Source: Castellaniella ginsengisoli
GTDB taxonomy: Bacteria > Pseudomonadota > Gammaproteobacteria > Burkholderiales > Burkholderiaceae_B
Reading direction: 5' to 3' (one strand)
DNA length: 64,000 nucleotides
Assembly: GCF_039523235.1 (NCBI RefSeq)
Contig: NZ_BAAAEX010000009.1
Part shown: piece by piece, positions 35,215-46,485 of the stretch
Position numbering within the stretch: position 1 is the stretch's first letter
Layout of the letters: every line of letters begins with the position of its first letter
The notes under the pieces: model-generated
What the model was told of the DNA's origin: nothing
Database searches by the model: none
What the model saw: only the letters and a program-made list of their open reading frames with translations
Made by a program: the position numbers and the translations under genes

Positions 35215-35636
35215 GCCGCCAGAGACGGCAGCATAGCGGGCACCCGGCCCTGGACGATCTCGCGCCAGACCCGGGCAGTGTCGGAAAACGCCTCCAGCAG
35301 GCCGGACAGCGTCTGGGCCGTGCACAAGGCAAGAGGCACACGGCCGCACAGCAAGGCTTCTCCGGAAGGCTCGTGCAGGCCGATCGTGTTGCCACCCGTG
35401 CCGCTCCACAAGGCATTGGCCTGAAGCATGAGGCGGTAGACCGCCTCGAGGCCGGCAGCGGCCGTCGGCTGTCCCAGGCGGGCGAAAAACACCACTTCAC
35501 CGTCATCTCCGCCTTCGTTCATCAAACCAATGGTCACATCGCCCACCACGACTTCCTCAGCCGAAAGCAGCGCCTCGACCGGGGCCAGCCCCACGAATTG
35601 CGCATAGCGCTCCAGCAAATCGGTATAGTTCGACAT
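35211..35636 (-). CDS. CesT-type type III secretion chaperone (copy 1)
   Basis: A 141-aa acidic protein; start MSNYTDLLERY at 35636. It has the Tir-chaperone plan: N-terminal helix (LLERYAQFVGL), short strands, then LMLQANALWSGTGGNTIGL and LLCGRVPL, the usual LLxAN...G...L-G-L signature. CesT proteins are cytoplasmic homodimers that hold effectors for secretion. It is the chaperone closest to the 849-aa gene and probably serves it. Two paralogues follow upstream. Confidence 0.8.
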   Translation of the reverse strand: MSNYTDLLERYAQFVGLAPVEALLSAEEVVVGDVTIGLMNEGGDDGEVVFFARLGQPTAAAGLEAVYRLMLQANALWSGTGGNTIGLHEPSGEALLCGRVPLALCTAQTLSGLLEAFSDTARVWREIVQGRVPAMLPSLAA

Positions 35637-35688
35637 CTTTTTCTCCAATCCAATCAATCGTTTCATTCGTTTCAAAAAACAGCGCGGG

Positions 35689-36096
35689 TCAAGCCTGAAG
35701 GCCCAGTTGCCGTTGCCAGATCTGCGCCAGGCCGGCAAGATGCCGCATCGTCCTGGCCAGCGCCTGCACGCCGGATTCGGCCTTCAACCGCTGCGCCAGC
35801 ACGACGTTTCCGGCATTTTTCTGAACGCCGAAGGTCGCTCCGCCGGTGCCCACACCAAACGCATTGGCGCGCAGCAGTTCCCGATACACGTGACCGGCAC
35901 CGTCTTGCGGAATCATTCCCACAAGGCAAAACACCTGGATCACAGGCTCGGCCTCCGTGCCCGGCTCCAGGGACAGGCCGACCGGCACGCCATCGATCGT
36001 CAGCTCACCGGAACGCAGCAAGGCGGCCTCATCCACGCCGACATGTGCGGCCAGGTTCTTCAAGGCGTTTTCGTAGTCTTTGTTTTCTGCGGGCAT
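35689..36096 (-). CDS. CesT-type type III secretion chaperone (copy 2)
   Basis: A 135-aa paralogue. The start at 36096 is preferred over 36102 because AAGGAGG is eight bases before it and only two before the other ATG. The signature LLRANAFGVGTGGATFGV and VVLAQRL match copies 1 and 3, while the rest has diverged, which suggests different clients. It is 52 bp from copy 1 and 16 bp from copy 3. Confidence 0.78.
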   Translation of the reverse strand: MPAENKDYENALKNLAAHVGVDEAALLRSGELTIDGVPVGLSLEPGTEAEPVIQVFCLVGMIPQDGAGHVYRELLRANAFGVGTGGATFGVQKNAGNVVLAQRLKAESGVQALARTMRHLAGLAQIWQRQLGLQA

Positions 36097-36112
36097 TTTC
36101 ATGACCTCCTTT

Positions 36113-36535
36113 TCAGTCAAGGACGGGCGCGGAGCCATCGACCAGGTGATCCAGCCAGACGCGCCAGCGGCGCGCATCCTCGACCAGGGAGCGCAGGACT
36201 TGCCTGAGCATGTGCGGCGACGCCTCGGCCGCCCGCACGGACCGGCTCAGCACGATCGCATCCTGGTCGCCGTAGAGGCCCAGCGTATTGCCCTGGGTTC
36301 CCGCCCAGAGATTGTTCGCCAGCAGAAGCAAGCGATGGACGACCTCGGCGTGTTCAGCCGGCACTACGCCGACATCGACGCAGGCGATGATCCAGTCTTC
36401 GCCTTCGGCGGTCCGCAACCGGGTCAATCCCGTGGCGCTGCCGTCGAAAATGTATTCCCGCAACCCGGGCGCAGCCTCCGCGCCGAGCGCCAAGAACCGC
36501 TCCAGGTCACCCGTATGGTGTTCGTTCCGATCCAT
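36113..36535 (-). CDS. CesT-type type III secretion chaperone (copy 3)
   Basis: A 140-aa paralogue. Two adjacent ATGs follow a GGAGG; the second (36535) has the better spacing. Signature: LLLLANNLWAGTQGNTLGL then IVLSRSVR. It is the first of the three chaperones in transcription order, separated from copy 2 by 16 bp. The N-terminal His/Glu-rich region and C-terminal WLDHLVDG differ from the other two. Confidence 0.75.
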   Translation of the reverse strand: MDRNEHHTGDLERFLALGAEAAPGLREYIFDGSATGLTRLRTAEGEDWIIACVDVGVVPAEHAEVVHRLLLLANNLWAGTQGNTLGLYGDQDAIVLSRSVRAAEASPHMLRQVLRSLVEDARRWRVWLDHLVDGSAPVLD

Positions 36536-36711
36536 CATTCCTCCACGCCTAGGGGGGCATCTTCCGTCTGGCCACCTCGGCCAGCCTTTCATGAGTGGCT
36601 GAATGCGGTGGCAAGTTCCCTGGGAGATCGCGGAATCAGAGCGCGCGCCGGCGAATCGCCGGACCCGGCACCGGGCACCCAAGAGCAAGGGGCCGCGCCG
36701 CGGCGGCGCAT

Positions 36712-37539
36712 TCAGGCGTCGCCGCCCATCCTGGGCTTGCGTTTGCGCCGTGCGGCCGCCCGGTCGTAGAGCGCGTCAGGCACCAGCCGCAGCAACCGCG
36801 CCACCCAGGCCATGGGCCAGGGGATGACGCGATAGGACACGCCGGCATCAATGGCCTGCTGCGCTTTTTCGGCAAACCGTTCGGCGGGCATCAGAAAAGG
36901 CATGCGATAAGGATTGCGCGCCGTCATGGGCGTGGCAATGAATCCCGGCGCGAGCGTCACCACGCGCACGCCGGTGCCGTGAAGCTCGACTCGCAGGCTT
37001 TCGCAATAGGCGCGCACGGCCGCCTTCGACGCACTGTAGGCGCCCGCGCCCGGCAGGCCGCGCACCCCCGCCACGCTGCCGATGCCCACCAGCGTGCCCC
37101 GCCCCCGCTCACGCATCGGCGCGATGAAGGGGGCGAAGGTCGCCATCATGGCCAGGACGTTGGTGTCGAGAATGGCCTCGAAAACCGCATGGTCCTCGGG
37201 CTCGTCGGTCAAGGTGCCGGCGCTGATCCCGGCGCTGGCGATGACCAGATCGACCGGGCCGGCGGCAAGAAAATCCCGGGCCGCCGCCTGCAGCGCCGCC
37301 CGGTCGCGTACATCCAATGCATAGACGCGGTGCCCCAGCCCCGGCAGGTTGCCGCACAGGCCTTGCAAAGCCTCCTGGCGGCGGCCGACCAGGCCCAGTT
37401 CATAGCCCCGCGCCGCATACCGGCGCGCCAGAGCGGCGCCGATGCCGCTGCTGGCGCCCGTGATGAAGACGCGTCGCCCGGGCAAGGAGCCAGGGGCCGC
37501 GTCCGGTTCGAGGAATGCCGTCTTACTGGACCGTGTCAT
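36712..37539 (-). CDS. Short-chain dehydrogenase/reductase
   Basis: A 275-aa Rossmann oxidoreductase. It has the cofactor loop TGASSGIG, the NAG-equivalent ASAGIS, catalytic Ser in GIGSVAG, and YSASK with catalytic Tyr/Lys. Start 37539 lies inside the 3' end of the preceding effector-like gene (17-bp overlap), and the 3' end is followed by chaperone copy 3. The C-terminus is Arg/Lys-rich. The substrate is unknown. An SDR between effector and chaperones is unexpected and may reflect mosaic insertion. Confidence 0.88.
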   Translation of the reverse strand: MTRSSKTAFLEPDAAPGSLPGRRVFITGASSGIGAALARRYAARGYELGLVGRRQEALQGLCGNLPGLGHRVYALDVRDRAALQAAARDFLAAGPVDLVIASAGISAGTLTDEPEDHAVFEAILDTNVLAMMATFAPFIAPMRERGRGTLVGIGSVAGVRGLPGAGAYSASKAAVRAYCESLRVELHGTGVRVVTLAPGFIATPMTARNPYRMPFLMPAERFAEKAQQAIDAGVSYRVIPWPMAWVARLLRLVPDALYDRAAARRKRKPRMGGDA

Positions 37540-38451
37540 TGTCCCGGCTGACCAGGTGCTGGGCTCCGACAATACCGATCATGGCGCGCGGTTCGCCGTC
37601 CACGATCCGCAGATCCAGCCGCATTTCCTGCGATTTGTAGAAGGCATGCTCGCCTTCCATGAGGATCATGTCCAGCTTGCCCTGGCGCTGATCCAGGTCA
37701 TTCTGGCCATCGGACTCGTTCATGTCGATGTCCTTGATGCAAATGGCCTGGACACGCAACTCCCCCCCTTCCATCCGCACGTCGTAGCGTACGCTTTGCC
37801 CACCCGGCACAATGGCGGTGGACGCTTGAAGGAAGTTTCCTTGCACCGACTGATTGCATACTTCCATGACAGCCTCGCGCTGACGGTCGGTCACCCCGAG
37901 CGCTCCGAGCGCCTCATCGAAATGCCTCATTCTTTCATCGGGCGTGCCATCCGGCAGCGAGATCCCCGACACGGAGAAGCTGGCGCGGCAGATGTCCGCC
38001 TTGACCTGATCCCGTGCAGAGCCAACCCCATTGCGGCCCCAGTAATCGCTGCGGTTCAGTTCGCGCTCCAGCCTCTCGCAGTTCACCGGCAGTTTCTGCA
38101 AACTCAGGGAAAAGCCCGGGCATTGCTCCTCGGACAAGTCCAATGTGTAGCGCACGCCCTCTTCGTTTTCCTCAATCCGGAAACGGCTCTGATAATTGGC
38201 GCCGGCCATCTCTTTCAGGGCCTGGAAGCTCTCGATCTTCTGGCCATGGGGCGTTGCTTCGGAGTAGAGGTCGTACAGGCATTTTTTGGCTTCCGTCCGG
38301 TTCGTGCTGCAAAACCAGTCTGCGATCTTGCCCAGGTGCGGGAAAAGACACTGCCAATGCTGTCGCGACTTGTGGCCTGCCGGACGCTTTGCACATCCTG
38401 AGCCCCCAAGGAAACCGGGCCGAAACGCCCGCCGGAAATATCGATGGTCAT
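37523..38451 (-). pseudogene. Frameshifted SPI-2-like type III effector (SifA/SlrP-type N-terminus)
   Basis: The N-terminus MTIDISGGRF...SIGSVFS is read from 38451. The next segment HLGKIADWFCSTNRTEAKKC and a coherent ~270-aa remainder are read in another frame, so one base is missing near 38338-38346 (in a TTTTCCC run). The joined protein would be about 308 aa. Its start resembles Salmonella SifA/SifB/SlrP: a short N-tail, a WEK(I/M)xxFF-like KIADWF, a Cys/Lys-rich helix, then FQALKEMA. Family knowledge: this region directs SPI-2 type III translocation. The C-terminus has no recognised enzyme motif. It could be a true pseudogene, a phase-variable gene or a sequence error. Confidence 0.68.
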
Positions 38452-38472
38452 TGAGTTTTTCCCGCCATGTTC

Positions 38473-38559
38473 GTTCATCCAGACCGTGAGGGACTTTGTC
38501 CGCTCACGGCATCTTCCTGTGAGTGACCGGCACGCGTCTGAAGTTCCTTCTGGATGAAC
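38473..38559. repeat. Nested inverted repeats upstream of the frameshifted effector
   Basis: Outer arms GTTCATCCAGA (38473-38483) and TCTGGATGAAC (38549-38559) are perfect 11-bp inverted repeats. Inside, CCGTGAG (484-490) pairs with CTCACGG (503-509). They lie just before the start at 38451, so the leader could form a structured mRNA or regulator site. Confidence 0.65.
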
Positions 38560-38579
38560 ATCAGAAGCCGAAGCGCGGA

Positions 38580-39038
38580 TCAGGCCTGCAGCGGGGGATG
38601 GAAATGCTCCAGATAGGCCGCAACGGCGCCAGGCAGCACCTTGCCCGCCGTGTAGCTGGCCACGGCCTCGCAGGCCAGGCCGGCGGCCGTCGAGAACGGT
38701 GCCGGCAGGGTAGCGGCCGCGATGCCGCACGGCGCTTTGGCCAATTCCTGCCCCACCCAGCCGCTGCCGATCTCTTTGAGCACTGCCTGCAGCTCTTCAT
38801 GCGGTTCTTCTGACGCATCATTCTCGCCTTCCGCCACCGCCAGATCCTGACCGCGTTGGCTGATGCTGACCAACACCCCGCCAAGAGAACGGGCAATGGC
38901 CGGCTGCGCCAGATCGCCCGCCACATGGCCAATCACGGCAAGGCTACCGCACACCGCACTTTTCATCGGCGTTTGCCCAGGCAACATACGATTGCAAGCC
39001 GTCAACGTGACTGTCTGGAAAACATCACCCAAATCCAT
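38580..39038 (-). CDS. Hypothetical 152-aa Ala/Gly-rich protein
   Basis: Start ATG 39038 follows a GGGTGGG; a GTG three codons upstream is the alternative. No family recognised. It has small-residue-rich stretches (CGSLAVIGHVAGDLAQPAIA; AAGLACEAVASYTAGKVLPGAVAAYL) separated by an acidic segment (GENDASEEPHEE). No signal peptide. It may be secreted cargo or a small translocator-like protein because of its neighbours; equally it may be unrelated. Confidence 0.5.
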   Translation of the reverse strand: MDLGDVFQTVTLTACNRMLPGQTPMKSAVCGSLAVIGHVAGDLAQPAIARSLGGVLVSISQRGQDLAVAEGENDASEEPHEELQAVLKEIGSGWVGQELAKAPCGIAAATLPAPFSTAAGLACEAVASYTAGKVLPGAVAAYLEHFHPPLQA

Positions 39039-39333
39039 AAAACCCACCCAAATGATTGAAAAATACTATTAATAGCTCGGTTTCGGGCCGTGATCTCTCG
39101 GCGCCAAGCGCGCACGGTAGCATCCTTGCCACGCCCCATCAAGCAGGCCCGCCTTGGCGGCAACCATCTCGCCATGGCGCCGCATAGCGACAGGCACCCG
39201 GCCCCGATTCGCAGGAACCATCCCCGCTCGATTGTCACCTACCGGAAAGCGCATCGCCGTCTGTCACTCTATGAACACCGATGACCCCGGCGTGCCTGCA
39301 GCGCCCAACACACTTTCTTTTGAAGAGCACAAC

Positions 39334-40755
39334 ATGACGATCTCATTCAACGGCCAGACGCTCAATCAATCCCGTCTTGATGCAATCATGCAATCCAATA
39401 CCGCCGAAGAGGCCCAGCAGCGCATGGGTCTCTTCGACAAGATCAAGGACTGGTTCCGGGGCGGTATCGAGAAGGCCGCGATCAAGGAGGCATTCGACCT
39501 GCTCAAGCAGCCCAAGATCGACATGGGGGATTCCGCCAATCTGGCCAAGCAGGAATCCCTGCTGCACCATTTCACCCTGTTGCGTAGCGCCACACAAGCG
39601 CCCTTCAGCGACCACTACGCATTGCAGGTCGATGTGGATGAAAGCGCCCGGACCTGGTCCTACAGCATGCGGATCGATGAAAACAAGATCATTCAGTGCC
39701 AGAACCTTCCCATCGGCAACGGCTATACGCTGGAAGCGTTCAAAGACGCCCAAATGCTCATGCAGCTTGGCAACACTTTGCACAAACAGACCCGGACGGA
39801 TCCTCAACCTTTGCTGGATCGGCTGCAAGAGCAGTTGACCGAGATGAATGCCATGCACAGCGGGCCGCACGGGGCCATCGGCCACAATAGCGCCCGTCTG
39901 GAAAAGCTGGCATCGATCGCCAACACGATCTTGAAGGAGTATGGCACTTCACCCGCATGCAGCCTGGATGTCTCTTCCTCACCGGCCGGCCTGCAAGCCA
40001 CGCTTTCCATCGGTCCAACAAGCATCGATACGATTCCCTTGAACAATCGCGAAGACTTGACCGACGCACTGATCTTGAACCAGAGCATCACCCTGGGAAC
40101 ACTGGGTTTGAATCTGTCGTCTAAAGACCCGGACCAGGCCATTATGGATGCCGTGCAAGACATGGTTGACGGAGAAGAGCTGCAAGAAGCCATGAGAAAT
40201 CAGCTGAATGACCCTACCTTCAGCCACGCGAATTTCATCCGCATCACCACCCCCGATCCGGAGACGTCAGGCAAGCATATCTTCTATGCCACATTCCGCG
40301 ATCCGTCCAATCCCGAACGAGAGCGAACCTTGGAGTTCTCGAACCGCCCCGGCAGCAACGGCGAACTGCGCGGCGCCCGGCTTCAAGACATGCTGTCAAA
40401 CGGGCGCTATGACAGCCTGGCCGGATTGATCGGCCAGGTTCATGGGACTGCAGAAGACGCGCAGGTCATTTACGCCACCAATGGCGCCAGGCTCATGTTG
40501 ACCGCCACCACCATGATGCTTAAATCCGAGGCGACCGGCACTCACGAATTGTTCAAGGACGACTCAGAGGTCGACGACTATATCCGTAACCTGAATACCC
40601 AATTCCTGGGTTCGATGTCCATCGGCAAAACCCATTATGCAGAGGTGGCGGCCCGTTGCGAATGGCCACTGTGGGAATCCGACGGCGGATCCGCCCCCTC
40701 TCTTACCGATACACAATCCTCGCCACGGGTCGTTCCACTCGACAAAATGGTCTGA
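39334..40755 (+). CDS. Candidate type III effector with SPI-2-like N-terminal domain
   Basis: A 473-aa protein; ATG 39334 is preceded by GAAGAG. Residues 1-60 mirror the frameshifted protein and Salmonella SifA/SseJ/SlrP: MTISFNGQTL tail, then GLFDKIKDWF (34-41 in the place of WEKIKDFF), then a basic helix AAIKEAFDLL. A domain to about 150 continues that similarity (LLHHFTLLRSA; DHYALQVDVDE). Residues 150-473 form a distinct region without recognised catalytic motifs and with a Ser/Pro-rich tail. It is transcribed opposite to the chaperone operon and ends at the carB terminator. Secretion is inferred. Confidence 0.68.
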   Translation: MTISFNGQTLNQSRLDAIMQSNTAEEAQQRMGLFDKIKDWFRGGIEKAAIKEAFDLLKQPKIDMGDSANLAKQESLLHHFTLLRSATQAPFSDHYALQVDVDESARTWSYSMRIDENKIIQCQNLPIGNGYTLEAFKDAQMLMQLGNTLHKQTRTDPQPLLDRLQEQLTEMNAMHSGPHGAIGHNSARLEKLASIANTILKEYGTSPACSLDVSSSPAGLQATLSIGPTSIDTIPLNNREDLTDALILNQSITLGTLGLNLSSKDPDQAIMDAVQDMVDGEELQEAMRNQLNDPTFSHANFIRITTPDPETSGKHIFYATFRDPSNPERERTLEFSNRPGSNGELRGARLQDMLSNGRYDSLAGLIGQVHGTAEDAQVIYATNGARLMLTATTMMLKSEATGTHELFKDDSEVDDYIRNLNTQFLGSMSIGKTHYAEVAARCEWPLWESDGGSAPSLTDTQSSPRVVPLDKMV

Positions 40756-40757
40756 CG

Positions 40758-40790
40758 AAAAAACGCGCAGTCTCCGCCGGAGACTGCGCG
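40758..40790 (-). terminator. carB intrinsic terminator
   Basis: A 13-bp stem (40764-40776 with 40778-40790) followed on the minus strand by TTTTTT at 40763-40758. It lies 9 bp after the carB stop. On the plus strand it also closes the effector gene, so it may act both ways. Confidence 0.9.
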
Positions 40791-40799
40791 CCAGACCGT

Positions 40800-44030
<3,231 letters not shown>

Positions 44031-44046
44031 GGGAGGCGGGATCTTT

Positions 44047-45216
44047 TTATTTGGACGACCGGGCTTTGTGCTGCGCCATCAGGTCGATGAATTTGTCGAA
44101 CAGCACCAGAATGTCGTGCGGACCCGGACTGGCCTCGGGATGGCCCTGGAAGCAGAACGCCGGACGGTCGGTGAGCTCGAAGCCCTGCAGGGTGCCGTCG
44201 AACAATGACACGTGCGTGACGCGGGCATTGGCCGGGAGGCTGTCGCCATCCACGGTGAAGCCGTGGTTCTGGCTGGTGATGAAAACCCGGCCGGTGTCCA
44301 GATCCTGGACCGGATGGTTGGCGCCGTGGTGGCCGGTTTTCATTTTCACCGTGCGCCCGCCCAGCGTCAGGCCCAGAACCTGCTGGCCCAGGCAAATGCC
44401 GAACAAGGGAATGCCGCGATCCAGCACGGTGCGGCAGGTTTCGGCGGCGTAATCGCAGGCCGCCGGATCGCCGGGGCCGTTGGACAGGAAGATCCCGTCG
44501 GGCGACTGGGCCAGGACGTCGGCCACGGGCGTGAGGGCCGGCACCAGGGTGATGCGGCAGCCGCGGTCGGCCAGCAGGCGCAGGATATTGGACTTGATGC
44601 CGTAGTCGTAGGCGACCACATGATAGTGCGCCTCGTCCTGGCGGCTGTAGCCGCGCCCCAGGCGCCAGGTGCCTTGCACCCAGGAGCCCGCCTGCCTGGT
44701 GGTGACTTTCAGGGCCAGATCCTGGCCTTCCATGCCGCCGAAGCCGCGCGCCAGCTCGACGGCGCGGTCGGCGTCCTCGCCCACCAGAATGCAGGCCCCC
44801 TGGGCTCCGCGCTCGCGCAGGATGCGGGTCAGCTTGCGGGTATCGACGCCCGAAATCGCCACGATGCCCTGGGACTTCAGGTAGTCGGGCAGCGACTGGG
44901 TGGCGCGGAAGTTGGACAGCAATGCCGGGCAGTCGCGCACCACCAGGCCGGCGGCATGCACCTGGCCGGACTCGACGTCCTCGGGGTTGACTCCGGTATT
45001 GCCGATGTGGGGATACGTGAGGGTGACGATCTGGCCGCTGTAGCTGGGATCGGTGAGGATCTCCTGGTAGCCGGTCATGGCCGTGTTGAAGACGATTTCG
45101 GCCACGCTGGTCCCGTCGGCGCCGATCGAGACGCCTCTGAATACGGTACCGTCAGCCAAGGCGAGAATTGCTGGAGCGAGCCCTGCGGACCCCTCGGGAA
45201 AGATTGACGGCAGCAA
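44047..45216 (-). CDS. carA: Carbamoyl-phosphate synthase small (glutaminase) subunit
   Basis: A 389-aa class I glutamine amidotransferase. I take the TTG at 45216 (product LPSIFPEG...), which matches the expected N-terminal length; the ORF continues upstream without an ATG. The nucleophilic Cys is in LFGICLGQQVLG, His and Glu are in CFQGHPEASPG, and the N-terminal CPSase domain has ADGTVFRG and FNTAMTGYQEILTDPSYSGQ. It supplies ammonia to CarB. Confidence 0.97.
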   Translation of the reverse strand: MLPSIFPEGSAGLAPAILALADGTVFRGVSIGADGTSVAEIVFNTAMTGYQEILTDPSYSGQIVTLTYPHIGNTGVNPEDVESGQVHAAGLVVRDCPALLSNFRATQSLPDYLKSQGIVAISGVDTRKLTRILRERGAQGACILVGEDADRAVELARGFGGMEGQDLALKVTTRQAGSWVQGTWRLGRGYSRQDEAHYHVVAYDYGIKSNILRLLADRGCRITLVPALTPVADVLAQSPDGIFLSNGPGDPAACDYAAETCRTVLDRGIPLFGICLGQQVLGLTLGGRTVKMKTGHHGANHPVQDLDTGRVFITSQNHGFTVDGDSLPANARVTHVSLFDGTLQGFELTDRPAFCFQGHPEASPGPHDILVLFDKFIDLMAQHKARSSK

Positions 45217-45325
45217 AATGGAACCCCGGTGATAAGAATCCCGAACCAGCCGCCGCACCGCATGCCGATCGCACACCCGGGCAGCCGGCCCGCAGGATTC
45301 TAAAAGTCGATATTCAAACCTTCCC

Positions 45326-45356
45326 ATTATACAACCGGATGAGGGTTACTCCTCAT
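45326..45356 (-). promoter_or_regulatory. Candidate carA promoter with upstream palindrome
   Basis: On the minus strand a TATAAT lies at 45331-45326, about 110 bp before carA. Immediately upstream is the perfect inverted repeat ATGAGG-GTTACT-CCTCAT (45339-45356). No good -35 is seen; the palindrome could be an operator covering it. Confidence 0.4.
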
Positions 45357-45479
45357 GCGTATCCGTCGGCAAAGCCCTGCGCCCGATGGCCGCCGCCCTT
45401 CGCCGCCCTGCCCGCCCCGTGCCGGAAAATGGTCTACAGTAGGGTTTTTGCAACCCTGATTCACTGGACCATCGCCCTC

Positions 45480-46436
45480 ATGAGCAATCAACTGGACGCC
45501 TTGCGCGCGCTGACGACCGTCGTGGCCGACACGGGGGATTTCGAAACCATGCGGGCCTACCGGCCGACCGACGCCACGACCAATCCCTCGCTGATCCTCA
45601 AGGCCGTGGGCCAGGCAGCCTACCGCCCCTTGCTGGACCGGGTGCTGCGCGACCACCCCGGCGCCCCGCTGGCCGAGCAGGCCGACCGGCTGCTGGTGGC
45701 CTTCGGCCGGGAAATTCTCTCCATCGTGCCCGGCCGCGTCTCCACCGAGGTCGATGCCCGCCTGTCATTCGACACACAGGCCAGCATCGAGCGCGCCCGG
45801 CAGATCATCGCCTTGTACGAGGCTGAAGGCATTGCGCGCGAGCGCGTGCTGATCAAACTGGCCTCCACCTGGGAAGGCATCCAGGCCGCCCGCACGCTGC
45901 AGGCCGAAGGCATCCAGTGCAACCTGACGCTGCTGTTCTCCCTGACCCAGGCCATCGCCTGCGCCCAGGCCAAGGCGACGCTGATCTCGCCTTTCGTGGG
46001 CCGCATCTACGATTGGTACAAGAAAGCCGCAGGGGCCGAGTGGGACGAAGCCGCAAACGCCGGCGCCCGGGATCCGGGCGTGCAATCCGTGGCGCGCATC
46101 TACCGCTATTTCAAGACCTACGACATCCCCACCCAGGTGATGGGGGCCAGTTTCCGCAATATCGGCCAGATCCGCGCGTTGGCCGGTTGCGACCTGCTGA
46201 CGATCAGCCCCGCCCTGCTGGGCGAGCTGGCGGCCTCGAACGAACCCCTGGAGGCCCGCTTGACGGTGGCCGCCGCGAAGGCGGACGCCCCGGAATGGAT
46301 CGCCAGCAACGAGGTCGTGTTCCGCACGAACCTCAACGAAGACGCCATGGCGACGGAGAAACTGGCCGAAGGCATCCGCATCTTCACGGCCGACGCGATC
46401 AAGCTGGACACGCTCCTGGAAACGGCGCGGGCCTGA
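45480..46436 (+). CDS. tal: Transaldolase
   Basis: A 318-aa TalB-type enzyme of the pentose phosphate pathway transferring dihydroxyacetone between sedoheptulose-7-P and glyceraldehyde-3-P. ATG 45480; TTNPSLILKA, VSTEVDARLSFD and the Schiff-base Lys in VLIKLASTWEG are all intact, as is CNLTLLFSLTQA. It is divergent from carA and ends convergently with the ABC permease. Confidence 0.97.
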   Translation: MSNQLDALRALTTVVADTGDFETMRAYRPTDATTNPSLILKAVGQAAYRPLLDRVLRDHPGAPLAEQADRLLVAFGREILSIVPGRVSTEVDARLSFDTQASIERARQIIALYEAEGIARERVLIKLASTWEGIQAARTLQAEGIQCNLTLLFSLTQAIACAQAKATLISPFVGRIYDWYKKAAGAEWDEAANAGARDPGVQSVARIYRYFKTYDIPTQVMGASFRNIGQIRALAGCDLLTISPALLGELAASNEPLEARLTVAAAKADAPEWIASNEVVFRTNLNEDAMATEKLAEGIRIFTADAIKLDTLLETARA

Positions 46437-46459
46437 GCCGGCACCCGCAACCCCGCCAC

Positions 46460-46479
46460 GCCGGGCGCGCGCGCCCGGC
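46460..46479. terminator. Perfect G+C palindrome between tal and the ABC permease
   Basis: A 20-bp palindrome (GCCGGGCGCG and its complement) in the convergent gap, without a T-run. It is a likely bidirectional stop or mRNA end. Confidence 0.5.
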
Positions 46480-46485
46480 GGCCCC

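Noticed and set aside
36712..37539. The SDR as part of the type III cluster
   Set aside because: It is an ordinary Rossmann oxidoreductase; position alone does not link it to secretion, so no role in the cluster was assigned.
38338..38346. Programmed -1 frameshift in the effector
   Set aside because: The TTTTCCC run is not in X-XXY-YYZ phase with the upstream frame, so a mutation or sequence error is more likely.
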